A DNA stretch of 64,000 nt from Proteles cristata cristata (GCA_017311185.1 JAESUZ010001506.1:868001-932000); one strand, 5' to 3'; positions 1-11,861 are shown, counted from the first letter of the stretch. Translations and numbers: made by a program. The notes: generated by a model not told the origin, from the sequence alone.

Positions 1-1416
1 CTCAAATGGGCAATTTAAATTCTTGTGTTTATTGTTTAAGATTTCTGCTTAACTAGATACTGCTTAAAAAAAGTGAGATGATGAGCGGACAAGAAAAGCA
101 GATTTTGCAATATAGAGTTTTTCTTGCTCTTTTGCTATAGAGGGATTTGGTCTCTATATTTATCTTTAGTTAAGGTGACTTTACTAGTGTGAAATTTCTT
201 AGGACAATTTCCTAAAATTCTGTGGTAAACTGAACATTTTGGTTATGTATTGCATCATACAAAACAGTATATTCAATTTTTAAATATTCAGAATAATTTC
301 TCCACAGATATATGATGCTTTAACATCCTTATCATCCACATCATATATTTTTATAACTTTAGCAAATAAATTCCCATTCCAGTGTGCTATACATTATATA
401 TAGTCAAACTTTACTATATGCTTTGATTATTTAGATTCTTATCACTTTTGAATAAGTGTATAAGCTGTTAAAGGGAAACAAATTGCTTAAACTCATAAAG
501 TTATGAGTTTTATGTGAACAATGAGTGCAGACATACCAAACAACACAGGGAATAAGTCAAAGGAACGATGCATGACTGGAAATGTACTCCACAAAATGTC
601 CAGGTCAGAGAAAACATGTTAATGCTGCAATGTAAAAAACCTGTTTTCTTTTCGAAAGTCTTCTACGTTCAACAAGCTTTCTAAGACATCAAGGTCATTT
701 TTGGTTAAGTATAAATAGTCATCCCACAAGATACTCTAGGGACTTTGACTATCTGGGCAGATTTTTAGAAATTTAATATTGTCAGATAAATTTTTACAAA
801 GCTCCAATACATTAATTGGCCTACTTCTGAAAGTAGTAAAAGCTTATCAATATAAATGAGGCCTCTGGATTCTTTGATTTGTTACAAACATTTCCATTTA
901 TCTTTTTTTAATGTTTTTTTTTTATTTATTTCTGAGAGAGAGAGAGTGAGACAGAGTAAGCAGGGGAGGGTCAGCAAGAGAGTGAGATACAGAATCTGAA
1001 GCTGGCTCCAGGCCCTGAGCTAGCTGTCAGCACAGAGCCCGGTGCAGAGCTCAAACTCACGAATCGTGAAATCATGACCTGAGCCAAAGTCAGACGCTCA
1101 ACCAACTGAGCCACCCAGGCACCACTCCATTTATCTTTTTTAAAGTTGAGATTTACCCATTGAGTAACAACTTGTTTTTATAATATTTTCTTACTTCCAT
1201 TACTATTTTCATCTATTTTTCAAGTTTTTCAGACAGGAAACCTGAGATTTTTTTTAGGTTCCCTAACCAATTTCATGCAGACTTCTTAAAAGTGCCTAAT
1301 TCTCTTATCAGCAGACAGTAAAAGATAAGGGGTTTGCTTCTTTGCAAAATATCACTTCCTTTTCCATTTTATAAATTCATTGTAAAATGAGCATTTTTTT
1401 CTTGGACTTCACTTAC
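1..1416 (-). other. ERC2: ERC2 intron, downstream of the exon at 1417-1557 (partial)
   Basis: This is the 5' part of the intron that follows the 1417-1557 exon on the minus strand. It begins with a canonical donor (GTAAGT, the complement of 1411-1416). Apart from one SINE at 908-1125 it is AT-rich unique sequence. I see no exon, promoter or RNA gene in it. The next ERC2 exon would lie off the left edge. Confidence 0.85.
908..1125 (-). repeat. Felid tRNA-Lys-type SINE (SINEC_Fc group), full length
   Basis: A reverse-oriented SINE. A T-rich tail and a GA-rich block come first, then the complement of the tRNA-like head, ending '...CAACTGAGCCACCCAGGCAC'. It is flanked by a perfect 15-bp target-site duplication, TCCATTTATCTTTTT, at 893-907 and 1126-1140. 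The intact duplication and complete head indicate an ordinary L1-mediated insertion. Several differences from the younger copies in this window suggest moderate age. Confidence 0.95.
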
Positions 1417-1557
1417 CTTTTTTAACTGTGCTTCCAATTTGCTACATTCTTCTTTCTTTTGTTCAATGGCTATTTCTAGAGATTTTAATTTGGAGTCTCT
1501 TTTCAGCCCTGCTGAGGCTAATGAAGATGCATGTTCCTTGAGGTCAATTAAACTAGA
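1417..1557 (-). CDS. ERC2: ERC2 internal coding exon (coiled-coil), 47 codons
   Basis: This 141-bp exon in phase 0-0 encodes 47 residues starting SSLIDLKEHASSLASAGLKR and ending KKEECSKLEAQLKK. I recognise the sequence as ERC2 (CAST/ELKS2) rather than its paralogue ERC1, which from memory has ASSGLKKDSRLKTLEIALEQ at the matching place. The acceptor is TTTCAG immediately 3' of 1557 and the donor is GTAAGT at 1411-1416. ERC2 is a presynaptic active-zone scaffold known to bind RIM, Bassoon/Piccolo and liprin-alpha. This segment is rich in Lys, Glu and Leu, as expected for the coiled-coil rod, and has no enzymatic motif. It follows the 4737-4877 exon directly: the junction reads ...LTEKE|SSLID.... 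The open frame runs beyond both splice sites, but those extra residues are intron. Confidence 0.96.
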
Positions 1558-2599
1558 CTGAAAGGAAAGAACACTAGTGAGTAAAACACTGCAATTTCTA
1601 CTAGTCTTCAATTTGAATACATTGATTCTATGCATAGCAATAAAGTATGCATTAGACAGAAAGGGTAAATATAGTCTTACTAAGGTAACAATAGCTGGCT
1701 CTGGCCAGGAAATTAAAATTGGCCAGCTTACAGAACCAAGCAGAATCTAAGTGTAATAGAATCAAATGTGACCAAATGGTGTGGTCAGTAAATGCATGTT
1801 TCACGTCTCAAAGTCATACTAATGATGTAAGTCCCAAGGTGGTCTTTGCATGTCATGGTAAAACAGATACCCTGAACCTTCCATTTACATTTATTGCTGT
1901 CAAGTCGTGCAGACTCTAAGACAAATATAAAAGAAAATACTGACTTTAATGCTTTCCCCCCTACCAAAGGACAAATCAAGTATAAAAGAAGCTTCCTGTT
2001 TAGTTTTTATCAAATTCCATTTCTTTAACAGAAAAATAACCAATGGTTTTTAAAATATTTTCTGTAGAATCAAAGAGAAAATTATTTTAAAATTTAGAGC
2101 AGATTGTATGTCCCAGTTTTTTGTAAATCCAAATTCAACAAGTATAATGAAACCCCAACTCAGACATAGTTTTACCTAAGTTATTCCACTCATCAGTCAT
2201 GCCCAGAAACCAAGAGCTCTCGTGGATAGTCTGAATCCTAAAATGTAAGAAAGTAAATACATGGAACATGTATATTATGTATACATGTATATTATGTATG
2301 TATATTATGGAACATAACTCTGCTGAGCTACAAAGGCCATATCTATCACCAAACTTGAACACAGATAGCAAAATCTAACTGTGACTAAAATATTCAGGGT
2401 TTACCCCAAATCAGGTCTTATATGTTTCCTTTATGGCCAAGTGCAGCACCTAGAAAGACACTAAGCACACAAGGGCCATTTAGTAAATGATGTTACCTAA
2501 TATTTTGTGTTGGAGCTGCTTCCTGGACCTTGGAATAACCTTGTTAATAAAGACACCACCACCATAACTCAGCAAACAACCTAATTCCTAACAACCCTC

Positions 2600-2745
2600 T
2601 GAAGGACAGGTTAGCCACTCTCACTTTTCAGTAAAGAAACTGAGGCTCACATGAACTCAGTGCCTTCTCCAAGGTTTGTGCTCTATTAAAGGAAGATACA
2701 GGTCTCAAACCCAGGATTCTGACTCCAGTTTCAATGTTCTTTATC
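2600..2745 (-). repeat. MIR-type ancient SINE relic
   Basis: Contains 'AGAAACTGAGGCTCACATGA' followed by 'CAAACCCAGGATTCTGACTC', the reverse-strand core of the mammalian-wide MIR element. It is heavily diverged, and the boundaries are approximate. Confidence 0.6.
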
Positions 2746-2881
2746 ATATTACTCCCACAGAAATAATAAAGTACTTTGCAATCCAGGCATTTTGCCATGG
2801 TGAAGGTAATTATCACCCCAACTAAATTATAAGCTGACAACAACTGAATGTTGTTTTTCTTTATACATTTTAAATTGCCAG

Positions 2882-3285
2882 GTCTGATAGCTTTATGTAT
2901 CAGCTTAGCTAGACTACAGTCCCCAGTTATTCAATCAAACACTAATCTAGCTGTTGCTTTGGAGGTACTTTATAGATAGGACAACCTACCATCAGTTGAC
3001 TTTAAGTAAAGGATATTATTTTCCAAATCTGCGTAAGCCTGATTCTACTGGTTGAAAGGCCTTAAGAGCAGGACTGAGATTTCCCTGAGAAGGAAGAAAC
3101 CCACCTGTGGACTGCTGGCCCAATTCCTGTCTGGAGTGCTTCCAGTCTGCCTTTTCTGATGGTCTGCCCTATGAATTTCAGACTTGCCCCTGTAGCTATG
3201 TAAGCCAATTCCTTGCAATAAATTTCTAAATATGGTTAAATTTCTTAATACAGTTGTTTTTCTGGTGGAACCTTGACTGACACCC
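2882..3285 (+). repeat. Ancient interspersed repeat, family not assigned (same family as 47178-47694)
   Basis: It starts with a 'TTTATGTATCAGCTTAGCTAGACTACAG' -like segment, carries 'AAGCCAATTCCTTGCAATAAA' internally and ends '...TGGAACCTTGACTGACAC'. These landmarks match a common mammalian repeat with an internal AATAAA that is also present at 47178-47694. An LTR origin is plausible because of the internal polyadenylation-like signal. I cannot name the family reliably without a library search. Confidence 0.55.
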
Positions 3286-3427
3286 ATCCCAGTGGCAGGC
3301 ATGCTACTATACAGGTACCATAAATGTTTGCTGAAATGCCTGTCTGAAATTATACAATGTAGGCATTGTTTACAAAATTATTTTCATTTAAAGCTATGCT
3401 CCACCATGTCATCAAGATATCTTTTCA

Positions 3428-3430
<3 letters not shown>

Positions 3431-3472
<42 letters not shown>
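3431..3472. repeat. (AC)n microsatellite, about 21 units
   Basis: An uninterrupted dinucleotide run in the ERC2 intron. Length polymorphism is expected from its purity. The His/Thr reading frames across it are low-complexity artefacts. Confidence 0.98.
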
Positions 3473-3474
<2 letters not shown>

Positions 3475-4299
3475 TTATTTCAAGGTGCAAACCAATGAAT
3501 AACACTTGCAATCAGTTATTCAAATTGCAAATGAAGTCAAAGCTTCTATGCCTTCTGTCACGTACCAACTACAGTCATTACAGAGTCACCAAGTTAGATT
3601 TAATAGTGAAATAGTAGGAATAGTAGGATTTATACTCTTTATTTTTGTATCAAAGAAATAATCTCCACTGTAAAACAAAAACAAAAATTCCCTACTGTAA
3701 CAAAAAAGTACCTAGTGTGCTTATTTTAGGGAAAATGACTTTTGTTTCTATTACTCATCAACTCCTCCCCTCTTGGATTCCTCATTGAGACAGTACTTTA
3801 ATTTGTATAGAATTATCAAAACCCAAGGGCTGAGGTAATAATGTGGGGGGTGGAAAATGGACAACTATGCAGTGATATAGTCCAATGGGGTGAAAGGATC
3901 TTTAATAGCCCTAAGGGAGATGGACATTTCCTGTGGACAAAAATAAGTATGAAGGGGCCAATTGTGGACAATGGCACATATCTCAGAGTTTCGGAGACTG
4001 GAAAAAATACCATGCATTGCTGCTTCTCAAACTTCTCCATCAAAGTATCCCTAAGTAAACTAAAGGAGTTACATGTATCCCTCCAACCATGGGGAGTATA
4101 GCCTAACACATTCTCTCTATAACCCCCAAGCAAGAAATTTCTTTAAAGTGTATTGTTTTACTTTAAAAATGCAGCTAAGATTTTTATTCTGTATCCATGT
4201 TTTCTCTAGCATAAAAATGTTATTTTGAATTATTTACCATAATGTAAAATTGGTATTCCAGAAGAGTAGCCACATTTAACCTATACTTTGTGTCTAGTA

Positions 4300-4440
4300 T
4301 GGTACTGTATCTCCTAACCTGAAGGTATTGAGTAATCCTTTTGAGAAGCACTGATGAATGTAGAGTACCCAGTACAAAGATTAGCATATAACAGGCCCCT
4401 AATAAAGTGGATATGTTATTATTATTATTGATATTGTTGT
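4300..4440 (+). repeat. MIR-type 3' end relic
   Basis: 'AGTACAAAGATTAGCATATA' followed by 'CCCCTAATAAAGTGGATATG' and a TTATTA run resembles the diverged 3' end of a MIR element ('...GCACATAGTAGGCGCTCAATAAATG...TTATTATTA'). Only the tail part can be made out. Confidence 0.45.
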
Positions 4441-4736
4441 TACCCCAAGCAAAAGATCCTGGGACATTGAAAAAATATAGAATAAGCCACAGAAATGTGG
4501 TGACACCAAGAAACTTTCAAGTAGCTACACTGTACACACAGCAAAGAAGAGAAGCATAGGGCATGCTGCTGAAGGGAGTTACGGTAAATATTTTCCTTTG
4601 AACTCATGCAGTTTTGCAAAGGAAAGTTACCTATGCCCCAAAAGTCGTCATACAATCCCTCAGACTAACTCTTTAGTCTCTTGAGGCTACCATGAATAGG
4701 ACTATCAGCATAGTTCATTTGTTTTTCCAGACTCAC

Positions 4737-4877
4737 CTCTTTTTCAGTCAGTTCAGCTTGTAAAGCATTGACCTTCTCTTTCAGGTCTTTGTTCTCTTTT
4801 CGAAAAGATTCTATCTCTTCTAGTCTTTCTCGATCATCTCTCTCCCTCTGTTCTTTCAAACGCTCAATTATTCTCTC
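4737..4877 (-). CDS. ERC2: ERC2 internal coding exon (coiled-coil), 47 codons
   Basis: This 141-bp exon in phase 0-0 encodes ERIIERLKEQRERDDRERLE followed by EIESFRKENKDLKEKVNALQ and AELTEKE. The acceptor is CAAAG just 3' of 4877, with a rather weak pyrimidine tract ('TACCCATTGCCTCAAAG'). The donor is GTGAGT at 4731-4736. It joins the upstream exon as ...EALSEK|ERIIERL..., which matches the order I know for ERC2. The sequence is extremely charged (Glu, Lys, Arg) with spaced Leu and Ile, as expected for the long coiled-coil rod of this active-zone scaffold. Reading through either splice site adds non-conserved residues and then stops, so the exon limits rest on the splice consensus and the protein match. 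Confidence 0.97.
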
Positions 4878-6000
4878 CTTTGAGGCAATGGGTAAAAAAA
4901 GAGGAAGTGAGAAACCATCAATGTGTGTGCCAAGGCATGCTACCAAAGAAAATGGGAGGCAATAAATGTAAGAAATGCTCTATATGAATCAACACATGCA
5001 AGATAGTCCGAGTTGGGTTTGTTATACACACAAAACAGCATTTGGGAAAGATAATCAATATGGCTTTTGGCTTACTAATAAAAGTTAGCATCACAGTGTT
5101 GCAAGGGACTTTAATGTTCAAGTTCTGGGGTTGCTTTGGTTCATGACAGTACTTGGAAAATTCTAAAAGCAGTTCCAGAAGAGGGAGGTTTAGGCACCAT
5201 GACTCTAGACTTACTAAAGCCTTCAATGGACAGTGGAAGAAGCAGAACTAACCTCTTCATTCAACCCTCTGCTTGGCTTTCCCATTTGATAACAAAGAAA
5301 CTTCTTTGGTTTCTGAAAACTCTTCTCTGGCTAGAAAGAGGATCTGAGTAGGGCAAGATGTAGGCCCTCTAGGGTCTGAACTCACACTAAGAACCTGAGA
5401 CAAAATAATGAGCTCATTGTATAGTGATTTTTAATGTGCCTGGAGATGTTCATTTTCCTCCATATTTTTTCAATGGCTTCTTGGCAATCAGTAGAGACTC
5501 CCAAAATATTGCTTGAATTCAACAAAGTTCAAACAGCAGCTTTCCTTTACTGAAACCTAGGTACTGCAAAGTGCCCTTCTCCATCTAGACATCACCACAA
5601 TTGCAGGGTTTGAACCAGTGCTACTAGTAACAGTGTAGTAGTGAGAAACCCAGACCATGGACTAGCTAATTCATCCAAGGTGACCCAGCACATAAAGAGA
5701 AGGCACACCCTTCTCTGAATCTCTCTGAGTCTTAGCCATGTCCATAAGACCACACTGCCACAAACATAAGCATGGTGCCATTTAAGGAGATCTGAGCACC
5801 TTGCCACTCTTGACTTATATACTGAAATGAAAACACTACTCTGGTAGACATGTTTTCCAAACATTTGGAAACTTACCAATATCAGAGTAAGGACCTCTTC
5901 TTTTTAAATAAAATTCCATTTGAGTAAGATTGAGTTAGATTTCTGAAATTTGTTTCATATTACCCAACACATATCTGAACTCTCTTTTGGATGGCAAATC

Positions 6001-8334
6001 TTTTTTTTTTTTTTTAATTTAAATTCAAGTTAGGTAACATACAGTGTAGATACAGTGTTAGATAACATACAGTATACATACAGTATAGTCTTGGCTTCAG
6101 GAGTAGAACCCAGTAATTCATCTCTTAATATGACACCCAATCCTTAAAAGTGCCCTCCGTAATGCCCATCACCCATTTAACCCATCCCCCCACCCACTCC
6201 TCCTCCAGCAATCCTCAATTTGTTCTCTGTATTTAAGAGTCTCTTATGGTTTGCCTCCCTCTCTGTTTTTATCTTATTTTTCCTTCCTTTCCCCATGTTC
6301 ATCTGTTGAGTTTCTCAAATTCCACATCTGAGTGAAATCATATATCTGTCTTTCTCTGACTGACTTATTGCACTTAGCATGATACATTCTAGTTCTAACC
6401 ATTTTAACCATGTTGTTGCAAATGGCAAGATTTCATTCTTTTCATTGCCAAGTAGTATTCCATTGTGTGTGTGTGTGTATACGTGTGTATATGTATATGT
6501 ATACACACACACACCACATCTTCTTTATTCATTCATCAGTCAATAGACATGTGAAGTGTTTCCATACTTTGGCTACGTTGATAGAGCTGCTATCATTGGG
6601 GTGCATGTGCCCCTTTGAATCAGCATTTTTGTATCCTTTGGATAAACGTTTAATAGTGCAATTGCTGGTTGTAGGGTAGTGGTATTTTTAATTTTTTGAG
6701 GAACCACCATACTGTTTTCCAGAGTGGCTGGACCAGTTTGCATTCCTCATGCAAAAATGTTCCCCTTTTTCTGCATCCTTGCCAACATCTGTTGTTTCCT
6801 GAGTTGTTAATTTTAGCCATTCTGACAGCTGTGAGGTGGTATCTCATTGTGGTTTTGATTTGCATTTCCCATTTGAAAATGAATGATGTTGAGCATCTTT
6901 TCATGTGTCTGCCATCTAGATGTCTTCTTTGGAAAAGCATATATTCATGTCTTCTGCCCATTTCTTCACTGGGTTATTTGTTTTTTTGGGTGTTGAGTTT
7001 GATAGTTATTTATAGATTTTTGGATACTAACCCTTTAACCAATATGTCATTTGCAAATATCTTTTCCCATTCTGTCAGTTGCCTTTTAGTTTTGTTGATT
7101 GTTTCCTCTGCAGTGTAGAAGGTTTTATCTTGATGAGGTCCCAATAGTTCATTTTTGCTTGTATTTCCCTTGCCTCCAGAGACATGTTAAGTAAGAAGTT
7201 GCTGCGGCTGAGGTCAAAAAGGTTGCTACTTTCTCCTGCAGGATTTTAATAACTTCCTGTCTTACATTTAGGTCTCTCAGCCATTTTGAATTTATTTTTT
7301 GTGTATGGTATAAGAAAGTGGTCCAGGCTTATTCTTATGCATGTCACTGGCCAGTTTCCCCAGCACCATTTGCTTAAAAGGCTGTCTTTTTTCCATTAGA
7401 TACTTTTTCCTGCTTTGTCAAAGATTAGTTCCCCATATGTTGGTGGGTCCATTTCTGGGTTCTCTATTCTATTCCATTGATCTATATGTCTGCTTTTGTG
7501 CCAGTACCATACTGTCTTGATGATTACAGCTTTTTAATACAGCTTAAAGTCTGGAATTGTGTTACCTTCAGCTTTGGTTTTCTTTTTCAACATTACTTTG
7601 ATTATTTGGGGTCTTTTGAGGTTCAATACAAATTTTATGATTATTTGTTCTAGCTGTGCAAAGAATGCTGGTGTTATTTTGATAGAGAGTGCATTGAACG
7701 TATAGACTGCTTTCAGTAGTATGGACATTTTAACATTATTTGTTCTTTCAATACATGAGCATGGAATGCTTTTCCATTTCTTTGTGTTTTCTTCAATTTC
7801 TCTCAAAAACTTTCTATAGTTTTCAGCATACAGATCTTTTACCTCTTCGGTTAGATTTATTCCTAGGTATTTTATGGTTTTTGGTACAATTTTAAATGGG
7901 ATCGATTCCTTGGTATCACTTTCTGCTGATTCATTATTGGTGTACAAAAATGTAACTGATTTCTATATAGTGATTTAATATCCTGCGACTTTGCCGAATT
8001 CATGGATCAACTCTAGCAGTTTTTTGATAGAGTCTTTAGGGTTTTCCATGTAGAGTATCATGTCATCTGTGAAGAGTGGAAGTTTGACTTTTTCCTTGCT
8101 AATTTAGATGCCTTTTATTTCATTTGTCATCTGACTGCTAAGGCTAGGACTGCCAGTACTATGAGGAACAAGAGTAGTGAGCCTGGACATCCCTATCATG
8201 TTCTTGATCTTATGGAGAAAGCTCTCAGTTTTTCCCCATTGAGAATGACATTAGCTGTGTGCCTTTCATATATAGCCTTTAGAAAATTGAGGAATATTCC
8301 TCTTATGCCTACTTTCTTGAGGGTTTTTTACCAA
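6001..8334 (-). mobile_element. L1 retrotransposon, 3' portion (RT region to 3' UTR) of a 5'-inverted copy
   Basis: The poly-T at 6001 marks the 3' end of a minus-strand L1. Reading leftward from about 8334, the sequence covers the ORF2 reverse-transcriptase palm, the C-terminal region and the 3' UTR. The frame at 7534-7947 encodes recognisable ORF2 (YLGINLTEEVKDLYAENYRK onwards, ending IPDFKLY). The frame at 6650-6961 encodes the C-terminus ([17 protein letters not shown]). The catalytic RT motif at 8062-8073 reads FTDD instead of the usual FADD, and frames are broken elsewhere, so this copy is inactive. The remaining 5' part lies inverted at 8335-8815. Confidence 0.9.
6463..6513. repeat. 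Imperfect TG/TA/CA dinucleotide run inside the L1 3' region
   Basis: A (TG)n run followed by TATATGTATATG and (CA)n, arising within the L1 3' region in place of the normal 'CCATTGTGTATATA' sequence. The alternating purine/pyrimidine pattern is self-complementary in part. Confidence 0.85.
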
Positions 8335-8815
8335 GAAAGGAAACTGAATCTGTTATCAAAAATCTCCCAACAAATTAAGAGTCTTGGGCCAGATGGCTTC
8401 CCAGGGGAATTCTACCAGACATTCAAAGCAGAGTTAATACCTATTCTTCTCAAACCGTTCCAAAAAAATCAAAAAGGAAGGTAGCTTCCAAACTCATTCT
8501 ATGAATCCAGCATTAATTTGATTGCAAAACCAACCGAAGACCCCACTAGAAAGGAGAATTACAGGCCATTATCCCTGATGAACCTGGATGCAAACATTCT
8601 CAACAAGATACTAGCAAATTGAGTTCAACAGTACATTAAGAATTATCCACCATGATCAAATGGGACTCATTCCTGGGCAGCAGAGCTGGTTCAATATTCA
8701 CAAATCAATCAATGTGATACGCTGCATTAATAAAAGAAAGGATAAGAACCATATGATTCTTTCAATAGATGTAGAAAAAGCATTTGACAAAATACAGCAT
8801 CTTTTCTGGATAGTT
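8335..8815 (+). mobile_element. Inverted 5' segment of the same L1 (ORF2 RT region)
   Basis: The frame from about 8350 encodes L1 ORF2 just ahead of the palm domain (GPDGFPGEFYQTFKAELIPI). Further on comes nucleotide sequence matching ORF2 up to '...GACAAAATACAGCATC'. It lies in plus orientation, opposite to 6001-8334. Its right end and the 5' end of the minus segment ('AAACCCTCAAGAAAGTAGG', complement of about 8307-8327) are only some 15-20 bp apart in L1 as I know it. That makes this one insertion with 5' inversion rather than two separate elements. Stops and a missing start make it non-functional. Confidence 0.85.
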
Positions 8816-9421
8816 TGTTAAAAAATACCGGTGCAACAGTTACTTTTAAGGATCCTGATATTACCTTTTATATGCTACTAAGTACACAGTATAAGACAAG
8901 GCCTGATACATAACACAATATAAAACAGTATGTGGTGCAGAGGCAAGTTAGTTTGAATGCGTAGCCTATGATTTAAGACCCCCCCCAAGGAAGCAACTGT
9001 TCTACCCCAATGACAATAATTTATGTACCTAATGCTTTCAAGGATAAAAAGAGGTATCGTTATTGTTTTGCAATTAGTTAAAAACACTTTAAAATGAAGT
9101 ATATTATTACAGCAGTGGGGGTGGAAACAGAACAAATCAGTCTATTAATTGCCTACATTTATTTCTTCTTGATTCCAGTTATAGTCCTATTTCACTCTGT
9201 CTGTGACACTGGTGAGTAGATAATTATGGGATCTACAAAAGAAGACAATGGCATCAGTGCACAGGAAGTCTTTTAAGGGTTTAAAAAATTTTAGCAACTG
9301 AGCCCTTACTGCCTTATGCCTACACATACTGCAAAAGCATCACAAATGGTCACCTAACCACCAGGATCTCTCCTTCCAATCACTTCCACCACATGGGATG
9401 TTAGAGTGACATTTTTTTATG

Positions 9422-10195
9422 GTCTCTATGTGGTTCCTATTTTATTTTTTTATTTTTTTTTACAAATAGTTTATTGTCAGGTTGGTTTCCATATAATACC
9501 CAGTGCTCATCCCCACTTGTGCCCTCCTCCATGCCCATCTCCCACCTCCCCCCCACCCATCAGTCTTCAGTTTGTTCTCATCATTCAAGAGTTTCTTATG
9601 GTTTGCCTCTCTCCCTTTCCCCCACCATTTCCCCCCTTCTTCTCCCCCATGGTCCTGTTAAGTTCCTCCTAATCCTCCTATACGTGCAAACATATGATAT
9701 TTGTCCTTCTCTGCTTGACATATTTCGCTAAGCATAACACCCTCAAGGCCCATCCATGTTGCTACACATGGCCAGATTTCATTCTTTCTCATTGCCATGT
9801 AATATTCCATTGTATACATAAACCACATCTTCTTGATCTATTCTTCAGTTGATGGACATTTAGGCTCTTTCCATGATTTGCCTATTGTTGAGAGTGCTGC
9901 TATGAACATTGGGGTACATGTGCTCCTATGCATCAGCATTTCTATATCCCTTGGGTAAACTCCTAGCAGTGCTATTGCTGGGTCATAGGGGAGTTCTATT
10001 GTTAATTTTTTTAGGAACCTCCACACTGTTTTCCAGAGAGGTTGTACCAGTTTACATTCCCACCAACAGTGTAGGAGGGTGCCCATTTTTCCACATCCTT
10101 GCCAGCATCTAGAGTTCTTTGATTTGCTCATTTTAGCCACTCTGACTGGTGTGAGGGGTATCTCAGTGTGGTTTTGATTTGTATTTCCCTGACAT
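9422..10195 (-). mobile_element. 5'-truncated young carnivore L1 (ORF2 C-terminus plus 3' UTR)
   Basis: A poly-T around 9440-9460 is followed by the felid L1 3' UTR (on the plus strand 'ACAAATAGTTTATTGTCAGG'). The complementary strand then encodes the end of ORF2 at 9838-10140, including the cysteine-rich motif [18 protein letters not shown] and the conserved [17 protein letters not shown]. The frame is intact over about 100 residues, so this copy is younger than the one at 6-8 kb, but it lacks the endonuclease and RT domains and cannot move. A repeated 'GACATTTTTTT' at 9408-9418 and 10191-10201 may be the target-site duplication. The left copy sits about 20-40 bp from the poly-T, so this is tentative. 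Confidence 0.9.
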
Positions 10196-10557
10196 TTTTT
10201 TTAAGTACCAAACTAACTATCTCATCTGACTATTTGGGCCAAATCACATGGCATTTATTCCCACTTGGCACCCTTCATGTGACTTTACAGCATGTCCATT
10301 CCTCTCAACCTAGCTTTCCAAAGAAGGCACTCAAATCCTTGAATCTTTTAACTCAGCATGGTCAAATTGTCTGGCATACAACAAGCATTAAAGAGGCCGA
10401 AGGCAGGAGTAAGAAATCAAACTAGGGATCATCTTAGGTTCAAAGGAAGGGAAATAAAATTAAGCATGTGTGTTAACATCCAGAAGGTGTCACAGTCCTT
10501 TAGTAAGTAGGTTGATTCACTCTAAGCACTTGAACTATTGACTGGGCATTGATGACA

Positions 10558-10574
10558 AAAAAAAAAAAAAAAAA
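10558..10574. repeat. Poly(A) tract, about 17 bp
   Basis: A homopolymer A run after 'TGATGAC'. No SINE or L1 body is recognisable just upstream, so it is either an isolated homopolymer or the tail of a very old insertion. Confidence 0.8.
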
Positions 10575-11529
10575 TATCAAGCACTATAATGTTTTTAAGT
10601 GTTATTGATGATTCAATACTACGAAATATTTCTCCGTCAATCACAAAACTAATTTAACTGTCAGCCATGTAGGGCCAGATGTCAAAAACATGTGTTAAAA
10701 GGCCCTAATATGCCATGATCTACTTGATTAACAACTAACTTGCAGAAATTCCAACAATGTGTTCTTGTTTTAGTCTTATTTGCATTGGCAAGCGTTCCTT
10801 GTGCACTCATCTGGCTCTGCACGAGTCTAATCTATTTGTGCTTTATCACTGAGCGGGAACTGAATTGCAGTGGCCTCCGGCTCTGCTATCTGCCTTTCTC
10901 AACTGCTTATCTGCTATATGGCTACAGCAAGGCTTGGCGAGACCAGCTTTATAAATACTGTGGGTTCCGTCTCTTGAGCTTCTGTGTGTCAATCCTAGAA
11001 CTAAGTCATACTCAATCTTAACTTGCTAAGTGGCATTATTTTTTTGCACTGTGAATATGTATATAAATTCCTGGAAACTAAAAGGAATAACACACTCCCC
11101 AGAATGTCATAACCCAAGTGGAATGGTGCTTAGTGACTGATAGGTTCTATTAATCAGTCAAATGACCGCAAATAATTAGATGTTCTTATTATTCCACATT
11201 TTTTTATTCCACAATTTTTAATAAATCATTTTAATTTTTTGTACCATATCTTGTTCCAGGGAATCTGTTCAATTAAATGTGGATACAACCGAAACTTATG
11301 AGGGAAGGACCATTAAAGGCGATTGTGATATTGTCAAAAGCACAACTATCAGGTTTGAATTTCAGTCCCATTCCATCACCATAAACTGAGTGGCTCTGGG
11401 ATAGTCCAGGGAAGACAACAAAGTGCCAACCAAGGGCCTAGAAGTGGCTTCCTGGAGAATTAGGTTGAGAAGTTAGCATATGCCATGGTCTGTCTATGAT
11501 ATCCTCCCAGGACCCAGAAATGGGGAATG

Positions 11530-11615
11530 GTGCTGTACCTGCCCAAAATTTTTCATTTTTGGGCAAATCATTTCACCTCATTGAGCCCATTTCCCATCTT
11601 TAAAATGGAAGAGGA
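11530..11615 (+). repeat. MIR-type core relic
   Basis: 'GGGCAAATCATTTCACCTCA' and 'CCCATCTTTAAAATGGAAGA' match the forward MIR core ('GGGCAAGTTACTTAACCTCT ... CATCTGTAAAATGGGGA'). Limits are approximate. Confidence 0.6.
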
Positions 11616-11618
11616 TGG

Positions 11619-11825
11619 GTTTGGTATTTCTCAAGGTGTAGTCACCTGACCACTTTCATCAGAATCGCTGGGCATGTTTGTAAAAATCACAGGTTTGTTG
11701 GCCCCAGAGCAAAGCAACTGAATCAGAATCACTAGGAAATGGGACCCAGGAAACTGTTATTGGAAGAAGCTCCCAATTGGGGCCGTCATATGTAAGTGAT
11801 GAATCACTGGGTTCTACTCCTGAGG
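11619..11825 (+). repeat. MER5-like hAT DNA-transposon relic
   Basis: 'TATTTCTCAAGGTGTAGTCA', 'CATCAGAATCGCTGGGCATG' and 'AACTGAATCAGAATCACTAG' follow the order of the short non-autonomous hAT element MER5A/B. It is diverged and contains no transposase. Confidence 0.6.
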
Positions 11826-11861
11826 CCAAGACTACATTGTATGTTAACTAACTTGAGAATT

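Larger units (their letters stand above)
1558..4736 (-). other. ERC2: ERC2 intron, 3,179 bp
   Basis: This intron lies between two adjacent coiled-coil exons, with donor GTGAGT at 4731-4736 and acceptor CAG at 1558-1560. It contains a MIR-like relic near 2600-2745, an unassigned old repeat at 2882-3285, a CA microsatellite at 3431-3472 and a MIR-type tail near 4300-4440. The stretches 1600-2600 and 3480-4300 look like unique sequence with nothing recognisable. Confidence 0.85.

Noticed and set aside
1369..1635. Long Met-initiated frame across the 1.4-kb exon as a complete small gene
   Set aside because: Only 1417-1557 is coding. Both ends of the frame extend through consensus splice sites into non-conserved intron sequence.
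3431..3472. Regular repeats considered as a CRISPR-like array
   Set aside because: Dinucleotide microsatellites without spacers in a mammalian intron. No array of spaced repeats exists in the window.
6650..10140. Several ~100-140-codon frames that look like novel proteins
   Set aside because: They are L1 ORF2 pieces or their opposite-strand shadows inside truncated L1 copies.
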